Notes: a model not told the origin generated them from the sequence alone. 64,000 nt of DNA from Bettongia penicillata ogilbyi (GCA_023548195.1 JAJHZJ010000496.1:12445070-12509069); one strand, 5' to 3'; numbered from the stretch's first letter, positions 43,099 to 54,120 are shown. Numbers and translations: made by a program.

Positions 43099-43369
43099 TT
43101 TGATGGTGTTGATGAGTATTTATTGTTCTGACCATCTGGTTTGTTTCTCCAGCCAAAAGCAAGGCAAGTTTTAGCATGGTTTCAGAGAATATTATGGTGA
43201 AGTTTTCTTGTCATGTCTTGTGCTGGTGATATTATTGAGAAATTGTATTTGCTGAAATAACCTCACCCCAGATCTATCTTTGCTTGACCAGGTCATATCA
43301 GCTTAATAACACATCCGGAGCAGTCAGCTCAAGCAGAGAAAAGCAGGTAGTTGTTTTACATCTAGGCAA

Positions 43370-43770
43370 GTGAGGAGTCAAGTCTGCTGTGGTCAACTAA
43401 GCCAGATATGAGCAAGAAGCTCCTTGGGCCCTTAAGAGGTCAAGTCTAGGGAAGCCAGGCTAAGGCAAGAGGCAGCTGACCTTTCAATGTCTAAGTAGAT
43501 AATGGGGCCAATTCCAGGGAGGGCAGGGAAGGCAAGGGATAACAAGAAGTATTATGGGCAAGGGGTCAATTCCAGTGAGATTACCTAAAAGAGGAAGGAA
43601 TGAACAGATACAGAGGCAAAAAGTCAGTTCTAGAGATGCCCTCTAAACCAGGGAGAAGCAGCTTGCTCCTGTGTGTCTAGGCAGGCCAGGGAACAAGTTG
43701 AGGAAGATGAGGGGCCAGCAGGTACATCAGTCCAGACAAGGTCCACAGTCTAATAGGTCAGACTCCAGGG
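43370..43770. repeat. Diverged tandem repeat, about 58-67 base period
   Basis: A motif close to GGTCAATTCCAG recurs at 43376 (agtcaagtctg), 43439 (ggtcaagtctag), 43506 (ggccaattccag), 43564 (ggtcaattccag), 43622 (agtcagttctag) and 43756 (ggtcagactccag). It is mostly preceded by a GGCAAG/AGGCAA word. Spacings are 63, 67, 58, 58 and 134 (two units). Between motifs the units are poorly conserved. Confidence 0.45.
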
Positions 43771-43919
43771 ATCAGAAATCCAAATTAAGAGAAAGGAGAA
43801 CAAAGGGGCAGGGACCCAAAGAAGAAACCACACTGTAGTGCTCTAAAAAAGTATATTCATGGGGGCCAGTATGTGTCTACTGGGACCTCTTCAAGAATCA
43901 TTAATTTGGGTTCAGTGTC

Positions 43920-44635
43920 ATGAAAGAGTGCCGGCTCTCAGTGCCTCTTGAAAGGAAGTTAGTTATGTCATGCTTAAAAGGAACAGTTCCAAAATGTCCC
44001 CAGAAGATACTTTGTTTTGATCTTGTAGCCAGTTGAATCGAGCAATTGTCAGGTCATTATAGACTGTAATGTAAACGCTTATAAAGAAGAGGTTTTTCTT
44101 GCAGATCGGTCCGTGACCCTCATCGAGGTTTTGATGTGCGTGCCAACACGTGGAACCCAAGGGCTGCTGCCTACTTGGAAGAGGGGATTTCATTTAGAAA
44201 TAACACTAAATTTTCTTTTTTAATCTTACTAGGCTTCTACAGAGACAGCCAAGAGGGCCTTGTCAAATAGAGAATGAGCAAGGGCCCTCGAGCTCTCTGA
44301 GTTTTATTCATGCCTCTAATAGTGGCGATTTTCCACCCATCTGTGTCATGGGATTTAGTGAGAGAGAAGGAATTAAGTGCTTGGGGCTCTTTGGAAGAAA
44401 GGTTCTGTCTTAATTAGTGGAACCTTGTTGGAATGCTAGTATAAGGGCCACGATTAGCATCTGCCTCATTCTCTAACTGCACAGGCCACGTCAGCATTTG
44501 TAGGATCTTACAGGCAAATCCGGTAGGACCTCATCCTTCTAGCACTGGTGCTTCTCTTTAGAGCACATTGGGCAAAATATCTCCAAGGCCACATTAGGCC
44601 ATCAAAAATCCTGTTACCACGTGAGTTCAAAATAC
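43920..44635. other. Single-copy block with strong conserved-enhancer texture
   Basis: No repeat found over about 700 bases. CpG-retaining core at 44105-44160 ('cagatcggtccgtgaccctc', then 'catcgaggttttgatgtgcg'), an E-box CACGTG at 44147-44152, 'tcatgcctctaatagtggcg' (44319-44338), and homeobox-type TTAATTAG at 44410-44417. The lack of decay and of open frames suggests selection on non-coding DNA. Untested. Confidence 0.5.
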
Positions 44636-44640
44636 TGTTT

Positions 44641-44720
44641 TCCTGTCAATCAATAAGCATTTATTAAGTGATTACAGTGTACCAAGTACTCTGCTAGGTA
44701 TTAGGGATACAAAGGAAAGT
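44641..44720 (-). mobile_element. L2 tail
   Basis: 'caataagcatttattaagtg', 'gtaccaagtactctgctagg', 'gatacaaaggaaag'. Reversed. Confidence 0.8.
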
Positions 44721-44949
44721 TTAAAAAAAAACCAAACAATCAATTATGGGGCATCTAATGACATATAGTTAGGTCTCCATTGGTGTGAATAACAAATCTT
44801 ATGAAGTAGTTGCATTATTCAGATTCTCATTGGGCTGGAACTGTTGATATATTTTACATAGCTGTTATCTTTGAATACTATAAATTCAAATACATATGAA
44901 TATGTGTATGTATGGCATGTGCATATATATGTGTATATATAAATCAAAT

Positions 44950-44981
44950 AATCTATCTATCTATCTATCTATCTATCTAGG
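44950..44981. repeat. (ATCT)n microsatellite
   Basis: Eight ATCT units abutting the 5' end of a MAR1-type SINE. Confidence 0.95.
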
Positions 44982-45228
44982 GTAATTAGGTGGCACAGTG
45001 GACAGTGTGCTGAGTCTGGAGTCAGGAAGACCTGAGTTCACATCTGGCCTCAAACACTTACCAGCTGTGTGATCCCAGACAAGTCACTTTACCCTGCTTG
45101 CCTCAGTTTTCTCATATGTCATATGAGCTGGAGAAGGAAATGGTAAACCACTCCAGTATCTTTGCCAAGAAAACCCCAAATGGGGTCATGAAGAGTCAGA
45201 CATTGTTGAAATTACTGAACAACAATAT
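44982..45228 (+). mobile_element. MAR1-type CORE-SINE, full length
   Basis: 'gtaattaggtggcacagtgg', 'ctggagtcaggaagacctga', 'ctgtgtgatcccagacaagt', 'gctggagaaggaaatggtaa', 'tttgccaagaaaaccccaaa', 'ggggtcatgaagagtcagac', tail 'actgaacaacaa', then TA/CA simple sequence to about 45310. Confidence 0.95.
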
Positions 45229-45314
45229 ATATAACATATATACACACATGCATATACATATATTCCCACATATGTGTATGTATGTACACATATACATATA
45301 CACATACATGAAAT

Positions 45315-45500
45315 AATGAGAGAGAGGGAAAAGAAGAGAGAGAGGAAAGAGAGACGAGACAGAGAAGAGAGAGTGAAGGAAGAGAGAGCAAGAGAGAAAG
45401 AGGAGAAAGAGAGAGGATAGAGAAGAAAGGAGAGAAGAAGAGACAGAGAGAGAAGACAGTGAATTAAGAGAGAATGAGAGTGAGAGAGAAAGGGAGGGGA
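45315..45500. repeat. (GAGA)n-rich tract
   Basis: GAGAGAGGGAAAAGAAGAGA-type imperfect repeat. Confidence 0.9.
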
Positions 45501-45900
45501 ATATAAATAATTGGCATCCTTATGGAGGATGTGTATGGTATGCTCTGTTTATGTAGGTTATGTGTATCCACATGGGTCTGTCTAGGTATGACTTGCAAAG
45601 AGGTAAGAATAGGTATATCTAGAGTCTCCTCCCCCAAACCCTCCCCAAAGAAGAGTGATTTGTGCAGGGGCTGAGCAGGAAGGTGAGGCCAGGGGCTGAC
45701 TCGGAGTTCACAGAAGGACAAACTAAGCATATTCTATAGTGAATTCCCTTAGCCCAGGGAAGGAAACAAGGGCCTCAGTCAAATGCTTTGTATTTCTTAG
45801 GGTTTGATCATGAAGTGACTAATAAGTCATCTTCTCTTCGATTCGGTAGGCAGGGTATTATTATACCTATTTTCCAGATGAGGAAATAAATGATGAAGAG
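45501..45900. other. Unassigned sequence
   Basis: No clear repeat except a short reversed MIR near 45850-45895 ('ttccagatgaggaaataaat'). An 88-codon minus frame (45464-45730) starts in the GA tract and is not supported. Confidence 0.35.
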
Positions 45901-45904
45901 GGAA

Positions 45905-47300
45905 TGTCTATCAGTCAATCAATAGGCATTTACCAAGTGTTCTTATGTGACACACATGGGGCTCAGCACTGGGGAGGCAAAGAAAGGTCAAAATCTGATC
46001 CCAGCCCACAAGGAGCTTAGAGTCCAGTGAAGGAGGTGAAATACAAATAACTATCTGAATGAGAAGTGCTCTCAGAGGGAAGGTACTGTGCGGAGTTGGG
46101 GGAGGAGGGTGGGAAAGGTCTCCTGCAGAAGGTGGAATTTGAGGCGAGTCTTTAGAAAAAGGATGAAAAGGTAAGGAGAGAGGGCATTCAAGGATTGGAA
46201 AAAGCCAGTGAGAGTGTTTGGAGTCTGGAGATGAACTGTAATATTTGAAAAATAAAAGCATTTATTAAGCCCCTGCTATGTGCCAGGCATGGGGCTCACA
46301 GTTTAACTGAGGGGAAGACAATATGCAAATAATTATGTATAGACAAGTCATACATGTGATAAATTGGAAATAGTCCACAGACAGAAGGCAGTAACATGAA
46401 GACTTTTCATTGAATCTGGATTTTAAGTGGGCCTTGAAGGAATCCAAAAGGTGGAGATGAGGGGAAAGAACATTCCGGGCATGAGGGATAACCAATGAAA
46501 ATACCCAGAGTCAGGAGATGGAGTACTTTGTCCAAGGACCAGCAAGGTGGTCAATGTCACTGGCCTGCAGTATACATGAGGAACCAGGTGTAAAGTATAA
46601 GAAGACTATGAAGGTGGGAAAGGATGGGTTATAAAGGAATTTCAATCCCAAACAGAGTATTTCCCTAATAATAGAGAAACCTATTAATAGGACATAATTA
46701 ATAGGGAGGCCTAGTAATAGGAACAATTGGAATTGATTGAATAAAAGTGGAGGGAGTATGTGATCAGATCTTGAGGAAGATCATTTTGATGACTGAGGAC
46801 ATGGGCTGGAGTGGGAGAGACGAGGTAGGAGCACCAGCAGTGGACTACTGTAATTGTCCAGGTGTGAAGTGATAAGGTCCACACCGGAGTGGTGGTAATG
46901 TTACAGGAGAGAAACTGGTGTATTCTAGAGATGTTATGGAGGTAAAATGAGCAGGCGTTGTTGGGGAGAGGGAAGATAATGAGTTCAGTTTTAGACATGT
47001 TGAATTTAAGGTGTCTGTGGGACATCCAGTTGGCAGCTGGAGATGTAAGACTGACTGGAGGTCAGCAGAAGGATAGGGGCTGGATAAAAGGTCAGTATTG
47101 CTGGATTGTAAAGAAAGTGATAGGAATGAAATGTAAGGAGACTGGAAGGTAGGACGGGGTCAGGTTGTGAAGGGCTTTGAATGCCAAATAGAGGAATGGG
47201 ATCAAGAAAACCTAGCAGGTCTTGTTCTTCTGTGTTTGAAGGGGTTGGCATTGAACCAGGAAGGAGCGCAATGATCTGACCAACTTGCCCTCCCAAAATG
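45905..47300 (-). mobile_element. Two adjacent L2 3' regions
   Basis: First 45905-46250 ('gggaaaggtctcctgcagaa', 'gagagggcattcaaggattg'). Second 46255-47300, about 1 kb in order: 'aagcatttattaagcccctg', 'ccagagtcaggagatggagt', 'ctactgtaattgtccaggtg', 'ttcagttttagacatgttga', 'gtgggacatccagttggcag'. Both minus. Confidence 0.9.
46711..47025 (-). pseudogene. L2 ORF2 C-terminal relic
   Basis: A 104-codon frame beginning MSHRHLKFNMSKTELIIFPL carries the conserved 'RxLKxNxSKTExhhF' motif that follows the L2 reverse-transcriptase core. The rest is decayed. It shows the same domain edge as 36588-37082 on the other strand. Confidence 0.75.
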
Positions 47301-47580
47301 AAAAAGCCTCCTTTGCTGATAGGAATAACAAAGCTGCTGACCACCAAGCCTCAGGCAGAGAGCTCAACAGATGGGGCTGCAGGAAGTGAGGATTCCTCCC
47401 TCTTCCTCCATCATGGCCACATGCTTTTCTGAGTCAGACATCTCATCCCTCTAGCCAAAGGTTCTTCTGCTTGTGACAAGGATAATGAGGGATGTGGGAG
47501 GAGAGAAGCTGGTTGGTGGCCCAGGCAAATTTCTCTTAATAGCCCACTATAGGGATAGGAAGGGAGTGAATGGAAAGTGA
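47301..47580. other. Unassigned sequence
   Basis: No repeat recognised with confidence; might be diverged L2 between two L2 copies. Confidence 0.3.
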
Positions 47581-47584
47581 TATA

Positions 47585-48330
47585 ACTCAGAGAGCATTTA
47601 TCAAGTGCCTAATATGTTCCTGGATGTGTGCAAAATCTGAGAATACAGAGATAAAAGCAGCCTTCGAGAAGATTGTATTTTACTACAGTAAATACAGCAT
47701 ACACAGATAAGCAACTATCAACCATACAAAGTAATTCAGTAGGGAGAGTGCCATAAAAACAACCGCGAGGTGGTGCCGTGGTACACAGAGCACCTGAGCT
47801 GGATTTAGGATGACCAGAGTCCAAATCCAGCCTCAGACACATCCAAGGGCAAGGAACTTCACCTCCATCTACCTCAGTTTCCTTCTCTATAAAAGTGGAT
47901 AGCAGTAGCACCTGCCTCACAGTGTTGTTATGAGGATAAAGTGAGGTGATATTTGTAACGCACCTTGCAAATCTCCTTCTTCATCATCATCATCATCATC
48001 ATCATCTTCTCCTCCTCCTCTTTCATTTTAGTGTAAAGGTGGTACCATACTTTATTCTTTCTAATAGTATGGAGCATAGATGACAAGATTAGTTCTGGCT
48101 GAAGGGATATGTCTCGTGAATGAGTTGACATTTCAGCTGACCTTTGACAAGTGGAGGTGATGTGAGAGGATGAGAATTCAAGAAAGAAAAAAAGGAGTCA
48201 GGAAAGTATAGAATTGGTCTAGGGAGCAGTGAGTGGTCCAGGCTTGTTGGTATGGGACTTTAAATCTGTCAACTGGGATGAGGGAGCCTAGTTTGAATTC
48301 TATTAGCAGTAGTTTTAGGACCAATGAAAG
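47585..48330 (-). mobile_element. L2 fragments split by a MIR
   Basis: 47585-47760 ('catttatcaagtgcctaata') and 48030-48330 ('gtcaggaaagtatagaattg', 'gcctagtttgaattct') are reversed L2. A plus MIR lies at 47762-47978 and a (CAT)n run at 47979-48005. Confidence 0.6.
47762..47978 (+). mobile_element. MIR-type SINE
   Basis: 'gaggtggtgccgtggtacac', 'ccaaatccagcctcagacac', 'cagtttccttctctataaaa', 'cagtgttgttatgaggataa'. Confidence 0.8.
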
Positions 48331-48429
48331 GCAGTCCTTTTACACATGTAGGGAGTCAACTTCTGGGACTTTTTTATGTCAAGAGAGCAGTTAAAGCTGA
48401 GACTATAAAACAGATAGAAGAAACTGTTG

Positions 48430-48985
48430 TCATGATGCCTTTCTCCAGCTTTCACCTTCTCCTTGACCTTGGATTACCACTCTATGACTGGGTTCTGACT
48501 GGTGAACATTCAATACCATGTTGTTCCTGGTCTCAGGTCTATTGTACTGCCTCCCAGGTATTCCTCCACCATTCTGCCTTGTACCTGCTGTCTCTTGCCT
48601 CTAACTCTGGCTCTGAGGCAATAACTGAGTCAACAGTACCATTCTAAGAAAGGACATGTCAGTTATTTTCCCTATGGCTCCAATTACCATCCTTCTGACT
48701 GCCCTATCCAAAACACTGCTCCCTGACTACCACTCCTCTAAATACATTATCTTCTATTGAAGTGTAAGCTTTCTGATGGTAGGAATTACTTTGCTTGCTT
48801 GTATTTGTATACTTAATACTTAGCAGAATGTCTGGCACATAGGAAATGCTTAATAACAATTTCCCATTTATTTATTCTTTATCAAGGGCAGGGAGTTTTT
48901 TATATTTTGTCCTTCTATCCCCAGTACCTAACACAGTGCTAGGGACTTAGGCAGCACTTAATCAGTGCTGGCTGATGAATCTGAT
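48430..48985 (+). mobile_element. L2 3' region and a second L2 tail
   Basis: 48430-48870 ends 'gaagtgtaagctttctgatg', 'cagaatgtctggcacatagg'. 48885-48985 has 'atcaagggcagggagttttt' and 'cccagtacctaacacagtgc'. Confidence 0.65.
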
Positions 48986-48989
48986 TTGT

Positions 48990-49490
48990 ATTCTCAGCAC
49001 AGTATCCTACAAAGCAGATGTCTAAAATATACCCATCAAATGGAAATGGAATGACTAGGACTCTCTCCAGTTGCACTGATCATGTGACCTGTCCTAATAA
49101 ACTAATAATACTTTGATAGACTGAGGTCTCATTAATGTGGATTTTCCTTCTACTAAGCAGAGCTGAGCACAACCCATCTACACCTTCTCATCCAGCATGA
49201 CTCTCTTCCATGTCCTTAGACGTCTCCTCATATTCCTTATGCCTGCTCCGGAGCTGATTCATAATAGATTGAATTGAAATTTATAAAAATCATCTCACTT
49301 GTCCACTATTCAATTCTGACTCCAGGTCAGCGTTCATTTGTTGTGCCTCTCCAAGATAAATCTTTTAATGGATTAATTCAATGGGTAACCCAATGCACCT
49401 GAGTGGCATTACTGGACAATAAGTATTCTCCATGTACTTGGTTTTTCCTATGTGGATTATGAGGCTAATTTCTCTTGAATGGCTTTGTAT
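48990..49490. other. Single-copy block, possible conserved non-coding DNA
   Basis: Repeat-free. 'ctcattaatgtggattttcc' (49128-49147), 'ggattaattcaatgggtaac' (49369-49388) and 'gtgtccactattcaattctg'-like motifs near 49300. No frame. Weaker case than 39.9 or 44.1 kb. Confidence 0.35.
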
Positions 49491-49491
49491 C

Positions 49492-49535
49492 TCATTGAGG
49501 AAGACCTGTAGTGTCATTGAGGAAGACCTGTAGTG
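49492..49535. repeat. Perfect 22-base direct duplication
   Basis: 49492-49513 and 49514-49535 are identical (start TCATTGAGG, end CTGTAGTG). Confidence 0.95.
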
Positions 49536-49671
49536 TTATAGAATGTAATGCCACTAGTATAATGACATCCATTATAGGAGAACTTGAATAACCTTTCCAT
49601 TTATAGGGAATCTCTTTTTCATTTGGATTTGGTGTTGAATATTTTCTATGATAGTGGCAAACACCTCTGGT

Positions 49672-49735
49672 AAATATATATATATATACATACATGCACA
49701 TGCATACATACATACGCACACATATATTCCGTTGT
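49672..49735. repeat. (TA)n/(CATA)n simple repeat
   Basis: ATATATATATAC then ATACATAC / GCACACAT. Confidence 0.9.
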
Positions 49736-49804
49736 GGTTTGCATCCACAAAATTCTGTATTCACCTTTGGTGAATATAGATATATAACATATGAACATAC
49801 ACAT

Positions 49805-50040
49805 GTTCTGTTGTTCAGTCATTTTTAGATGTGTTCAACTCTTGGTGACCCCATTTGGGGTTTTCTAGGCAGAGATACTGGAGTGATTTGCTATTTCCTT
49901 CTCCAGGTCATTTTACAGATGAAGAAACTGAGGCAAACAAGACTAAGTGACTTGCTCAGGGTCGCATAGCTAGATTTGAACTGAGGAAGATCAATCTTTC
50001 TGACTCCTGGCCTGGTGCTCCATCCACTGTGCAACTTAAC
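49805..50040 (-). mobile_element. MAR1-type CORE-SINE
   Basis: 'ctgttgttcagtcattttta', 'ccccatttggggttttctag', 'tatttccttctccaggtcat', 'agtgacttgctcagggtcgc', 'tgctccatccactgtgcaac'. TC- and TATG-rich simple sequence follows to about 50190. Confidence 0.9.
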
Positions 50041-50334
50041 TCTCTCTCTCTCTAGTATGTATATGTACACACACAGTATATACATGCATAATACATAAAT
50101 GTACATACATATTATATGCATGTAACTTAATGTTGTATACCCATATATCTATATATGTGTGTACACATATGTATATACACATACATCACCTTGCTTCATG
50201 CATCCACATAATTCTATTTAAAGTGAAAGTGACTTTGGGTTCAACAAACAAGTTGCGGTGGAATTCTACCAAGATAGAAGTGCTTTAAGTATGGTCCTGG
50301 CTTTAGTGCCTATTGTTTGAAGATCAATTTAGCT

Positions 50335-50645
50335 AATCAATCCATCCATCAATAAGCAATAAGTAAGTGCCTACTCTGTGCCAGGCACTGTGCTAAGTGA
50401 TTGGATTACAAAGAAAGATAAAAACACAAAATCAATACCCAGCTTCTTTGGGTTTACTTTCTAATGAGATAGGTAGCATGTAAATAAATAAGGATAACAT
50501 ACATACAGAGTAGGAGGTAGTAACCTTAGTGCGGAAGACTGTAGGAACATGTGGGATTGGCAAAGGCACTTTTTGATATGAGTTCTGGAGGAAGGCAGGG
50601 ATGACAAGAGGTGGTGGCTTCTCACCAGAAAGGTGGTCACCAGGT
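50335..50645 (-). mobile_element. L2 3' end
   Basis: 'gtaagtgcctactctgtgcc', 'aggcactgtgctaagtgatt', 'ttctaatgagataggtagca', 'ttctggaggaaggcagggat'. Reversed. Confidence 0.8.
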
Positions 50646-50863
50646 GGCAAGGTTTTTGACTGGGAAAAGCCAACCCAACCCAACACTATAAAGGACTGAA
50701 ATTCTTGAGCCAGCTTTACTCTCAGGTAGCTTCATATCACATAGTTGAACTTCACTCTTCCTCTTCTTTGCAAATAACTCTGCATTGGAAGGGATTTAGA
50801 CAAACAGAATCTTTGTTATGAAGAAAGAATGGAGATTGGTACAGAAAAATCAGAGTGACTTAC

Positions 50864-51071
50864 CTCTTACTCTTCCTGTCATTGGATCAGGAATTGGTAA
50901 GTCTCGGAAATTGGAAAGAACTGTGAATTTTGTTTCTGCTTTGTTTTTCCTTTCCGGAGTATTTGGTTGACCATAAACTTTAACGGGGAAGAAATTGGCA
51001 GTAACCTTATGTTTTACTGGCCTGGAGGTCCTGCCATGATCAGAGCCAGCAGGTAGCAATAGGAGCTTCAT
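50864..51071 (-). CDS. Candidate first coding exon (unidentified protein)
   Basis: On the minus strand an ATG at 51071 (A at -3, in-frame stop upstream) opens 69 codons. They run to 50864, where the sequence continues GTAAGTCACTC, a strong splice donor (phase 1). The peptide begins MKLLLLPAGSDHGRTSRPVK and ends PIPDPMTGRVR. It is basic, Pro-containing and lacks a domain I recognise. The short Leu run is not a convincing signal peptide. The sequence is outside any repeat, and L2 begins about 220 bases beyond the donor. No partner exon is visible in the window. A spliced small gene is possible; a chance frame beside a cryptic donor is the alternative. Confidence 0.35.
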
Positions 51072-51079
51072 CGTTGGAG

Positions 51080-51740
51080 AAGATGGTCACTGACAGAGAG
51101 AATTGACTCATCTGGCCATTCTGCCAGTAGACAAGAGTTGTTTGGAAAGTACAAAGCCAAGGTGAAATGGAAAATCACTAATCAGCAATCTCACAAACTA
51201 CTTTTTGTTCTGATGAGGTTTGAATGCCTTCCCAAGAGATTGTAATAGTTAAAAGTTAAGTTATTAGAATCCTGTTTTAAGTTTGTTTTTGTCAAATGCA
51301 TACTTATGAGTATTCTCTATTTAGCATGTCTTTTCACCTGTTCCATACCTTTGGCAATCTAGCGAAGCCTATGAATCCCTTCTCAGAGTCATTTTTAAAA
51401 AATAAAATAAAATACCTAGGATTACAAAGATATCAGTCAGATTGAAATAAAGATGTAATTTTTCCCATCCAAGTTCATGAATCCCCTTGGTTAGGTTAAG
51501 AACTCTGGATATACATATAGATAAAACATGAAGGGATTTTGAGATTGATAAAGGGAGAACCAATATCGACCGTTGATTATGGTAGAATGTAAAAGTGCTG
51601 AAGTGAGATCCTGAGTGGGTGCTCAAGAGATTAATACTTGGGAAAATATAATTTAGGGATCCATCTTCACAAACTGTATTGACTGATAGTGGTATTAATG
51701 ACTTAAAAAAACTAAGCTACATATGTACGTATATCTATTT
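51080..51740. other. Single-copy sequence upstream of the exon candidate
   Basis: If 50864-51071 is real, a 5' UTR or promoter would lie here. I see no TATA box or CpG cluster. 51390-51620 resembles a heavily decayed L2/MIR tail. Confidence 0.35.
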
Positions 51741-51761
51741 ATCTATCTGTCTATTCATATA

Positions 51762-52018
51762 TGGTAACTAGGTGATGCAGTGAATAGAGTGCTGGGTCTG
51801 GAGTCAGGAAGACTCATCTTAGTGAATTCAAATATGGCCTCAGACACTTCCTAGCTGTGTGACCTTGGGCAAGTCACTTAACCCTGTTTGCCTCAGTTTC
51901 CTCATCTATCAAATGAGCTGGAGAAAGAAATGGTAAACCATTCCAGTATCTTTGCCAAGAAAATCCCACAAGGGATCACAAAGAATTGGACACAACTGTA
52001 AAATGATTGAACATTGAA
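51762..52018 (+). mobile_element. MAR1-type CORE-SINE, full length
   Basis: 'aactaggtgatgcagtgaat', 'ggtctggagtcaggaagact', 'ctgtgtgaccttgggcaagt', 'cttaaccctgtttgcctcag', 'gtatctttgccaagaaaatc', 'cacaaagaattggacacaac'. Confidence 0.95.
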
Positions 52019-52039
52019 TATATGGGTTGAGAGTAAATA

Positions 52040-52475
52040 TATAGAAAAAAATCAATATTAGGTGATTGAATGGAGAGAAAGAACTAGCCGAAAGGGAATC
52101 AGAAGAGGCTTCATGAAGGAGGGGGCATTGGAAGGAGTTTTGGAGATTAGGGGTTCTAAGGAGGTGGAGGTGAAGAGGCAGCTAATCTAGATGTGGACGG
52201 CAGCCTGTACCAAAGTATGGCAGAGGAGAGATGGGATGTGGGCAAGTCTGTCGTCTAGTCCATAGACTGCATGAAGAGAGCTAATGTGTAATAAGTCTGG
52301 AAGGCTGGAACCAGACTGCGAGGGGCTTCCAGAGGCAACAGGGAGACAATGGATATTCTTGAGCAGGGCAGCGGCATCGATTGATCTGTGGCTTAGGAGA
52401 TTTGTCTCTTTGGCGGCTGGGTGGCATACAAAGTTGAGAGGGGAGGCAGAAAAACCAATGAGAAGGCAGAAACAA
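52040..52475 (-). mobile_element. L2 fragment
   Basis: 'cagaagaggcttcatgaagg', 'agggagacaatggatattct', 'gcatcgattgatctgtggct' follow the reversed L2 series, diverged. Confidence 0.55.
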
Positions 52476-52735
52476 GCCTTTATTAAGTGCCTACTGTGTA
52501 CCAGATGTGGAAGTACTTTACAAATATCTCCTTTGAAGGTTATTTTATAGTCTGGGCAACAGACAGGAAGTCAAGAAGGCCTCAGTTCAATCCCTCTGTA
52601 GGCTTTCACTCCATGTCTCCCTGTTTCCTCAATTGTTAAACGGGGGTTGATAATAGTGAAACACAACTCATAGGGTTGATCTGAAAATCTGAGATAAAGG
52701 GACAATGGAAATAGAGACTATTGTTTTTATTAATT
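52476..52735. mobile_element. MIR-type SINEs, opposite orientations
   Basis: 52476-52540 reversed ('tattaagtgcctactgtgta'). 52560-52730 plus ('tccctgtttcctcaattgtt', 'catagggttgatctgaaaat'). Confidence 0.65.
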
Positions 52736-52849
52736 AAATGTTACTAATATAATATCATTAAATATCACCAATACTTAATAATAGTACTTTTATTAATGAC
52801 TACTTAATACTATTAAAAGTTTATATTATACTATGATGTTGTTATTAAT

Positions 52850-53345
52850 TACAACAGCATCTACCTGCATTTGACCAAAAGTACATTTTTTCAGTCTATA
52901 CAAAGCACATTGGCTCCTGTTCAACTTTCTTTTGGATCTGTGTAAGAAATCTCTAACTGGAGGGCTGTAGCCTATAGGCTGGGAACCCCGAAAGAGCCTT
53001 GTTTATAGTCAGAATCATTTCATCATCATTCAGTTCTCATAAAATACGTGCAGCATCTGATTAGGCCTGAGACGAGTCTGCTCATACTCTTTACTCATGG
53101 ACTCATTAACTTCATTTCAGTCATTTCTGCCTCAGTGCCGGCCTATGTGGAACACCTGGGCATCTAATAGGGCCGATAGTGGCCCTGCCTATGTCTATTT
53201 CCTGTCTCTTCTCTCCTTGTTTATTTTATTTTTGTATAGACTAGTGATTTCATTAGGGAGCTTCCAGTGAAGAAATTATCTCTTCCACATCGTCACTTTC
53301 CTCATCATGGTTTCCATATATTGCAGATTGGCATAAGAAATTAAA
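52850..53345. other. Single-copy block, candidate conserved non-coding element
   Basis: Repeat-free after a TAAT-rich stretch. Notable: 'ccccgaaagagccttgttta' (52986-53005), 'cagcatctgattaggcctga' (53051-53070), 'tcagtgccggcctatgtgga' and 'gggccgatagtggccctgcc', with CpGs retained. No frame. Possible enhancer. Confidence 0.4.
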
Positions 53346-53589
53346 TGGGAATTATGGGGGAGTTTTGTGGACAACACACAGTAGATGACATAGAACCTTT
53401 GACCAAATACTTAACCCAAATTTTACAATAAGGTACTGTAAGCACTCCATAGAATAAGAAAAGAAAAATTTAGACCTTCTTTGTTGTGAAGGGAGGGACT
53501 GAAATGTTGTATGTGGATTTTCCAGATCATGAGGCACCATGCCCCAGCCCCCGTGCTGTGAAAGGTATAACTGCATTTCTTTAACAATA

Positions 53590-53760
53590 TTACTAGTTGT
53601 GTCATTCTGGGTGAGTCACAACCTCTGTTATCCTGTTTGCTTATTTGTAAAGTGAGGGACATGATAACCTCTGTCTCACAGGGCTGGTGTAAGGCTCTAA
53701 TGAGTTAATACTCCTTGCAAACCTTAAAGTGCTTTATAAACTGTGGCTACAGTTCTTTTA
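53590..53760 (+). mobile_element. MIR fragment
   Basis: 'ctagttgtgtcattctgggt', 'tcacagggctggtgtaaggc', 'aaagtgctttataaactgtg'. Confidence 0.75.
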
Positions 53761-53964
53761 TTCTTCATATTTTAAACTATAACTTGCATTTATGAAAGAC
53801 TTTACTGGGAGGGAAGAAAAGAGTGTAGATCTGTGATTCCATCATTGTAGGAGCTCCCAGTATGGAATCTCCCTCCTTTGATACTGAGTCTTGAATTCAA
53901 ATGGAGTTTGGACTTTCTTATAGAAAACGAGCAGAGACTGACATGATCAAAGCTTAGAAAGATG

Positions 53965-54120
53965 TAACTCAATAAAGTATGAAAATGCATTCATTAAATA
54001 CCTGTTATGTAGTAGGCACGGGTGCTAGGCACCAGCAATGCAAAAGATGAAAGAAAAAAAGGAAACAACTCCATGGCTTCAAGGAGATTTTATTTGGATG
54101 CCAGCAGGGGGTGAATTTTG
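53965..54120 (-). mobile_element. L2 tail
   Basis: 'cattcattaaatacctgtta', 'gtagtaggcacgggtgctag', 'atggcttcaaggagatttta'. Confidence 0.65.

Noticed and set aside
43370..43770. CRISPR-like array
   Set aside because: Spacing is near 60 bases but the repeated word is short, imperfect and unequally spaced, and the DNA is clearly mammalian.
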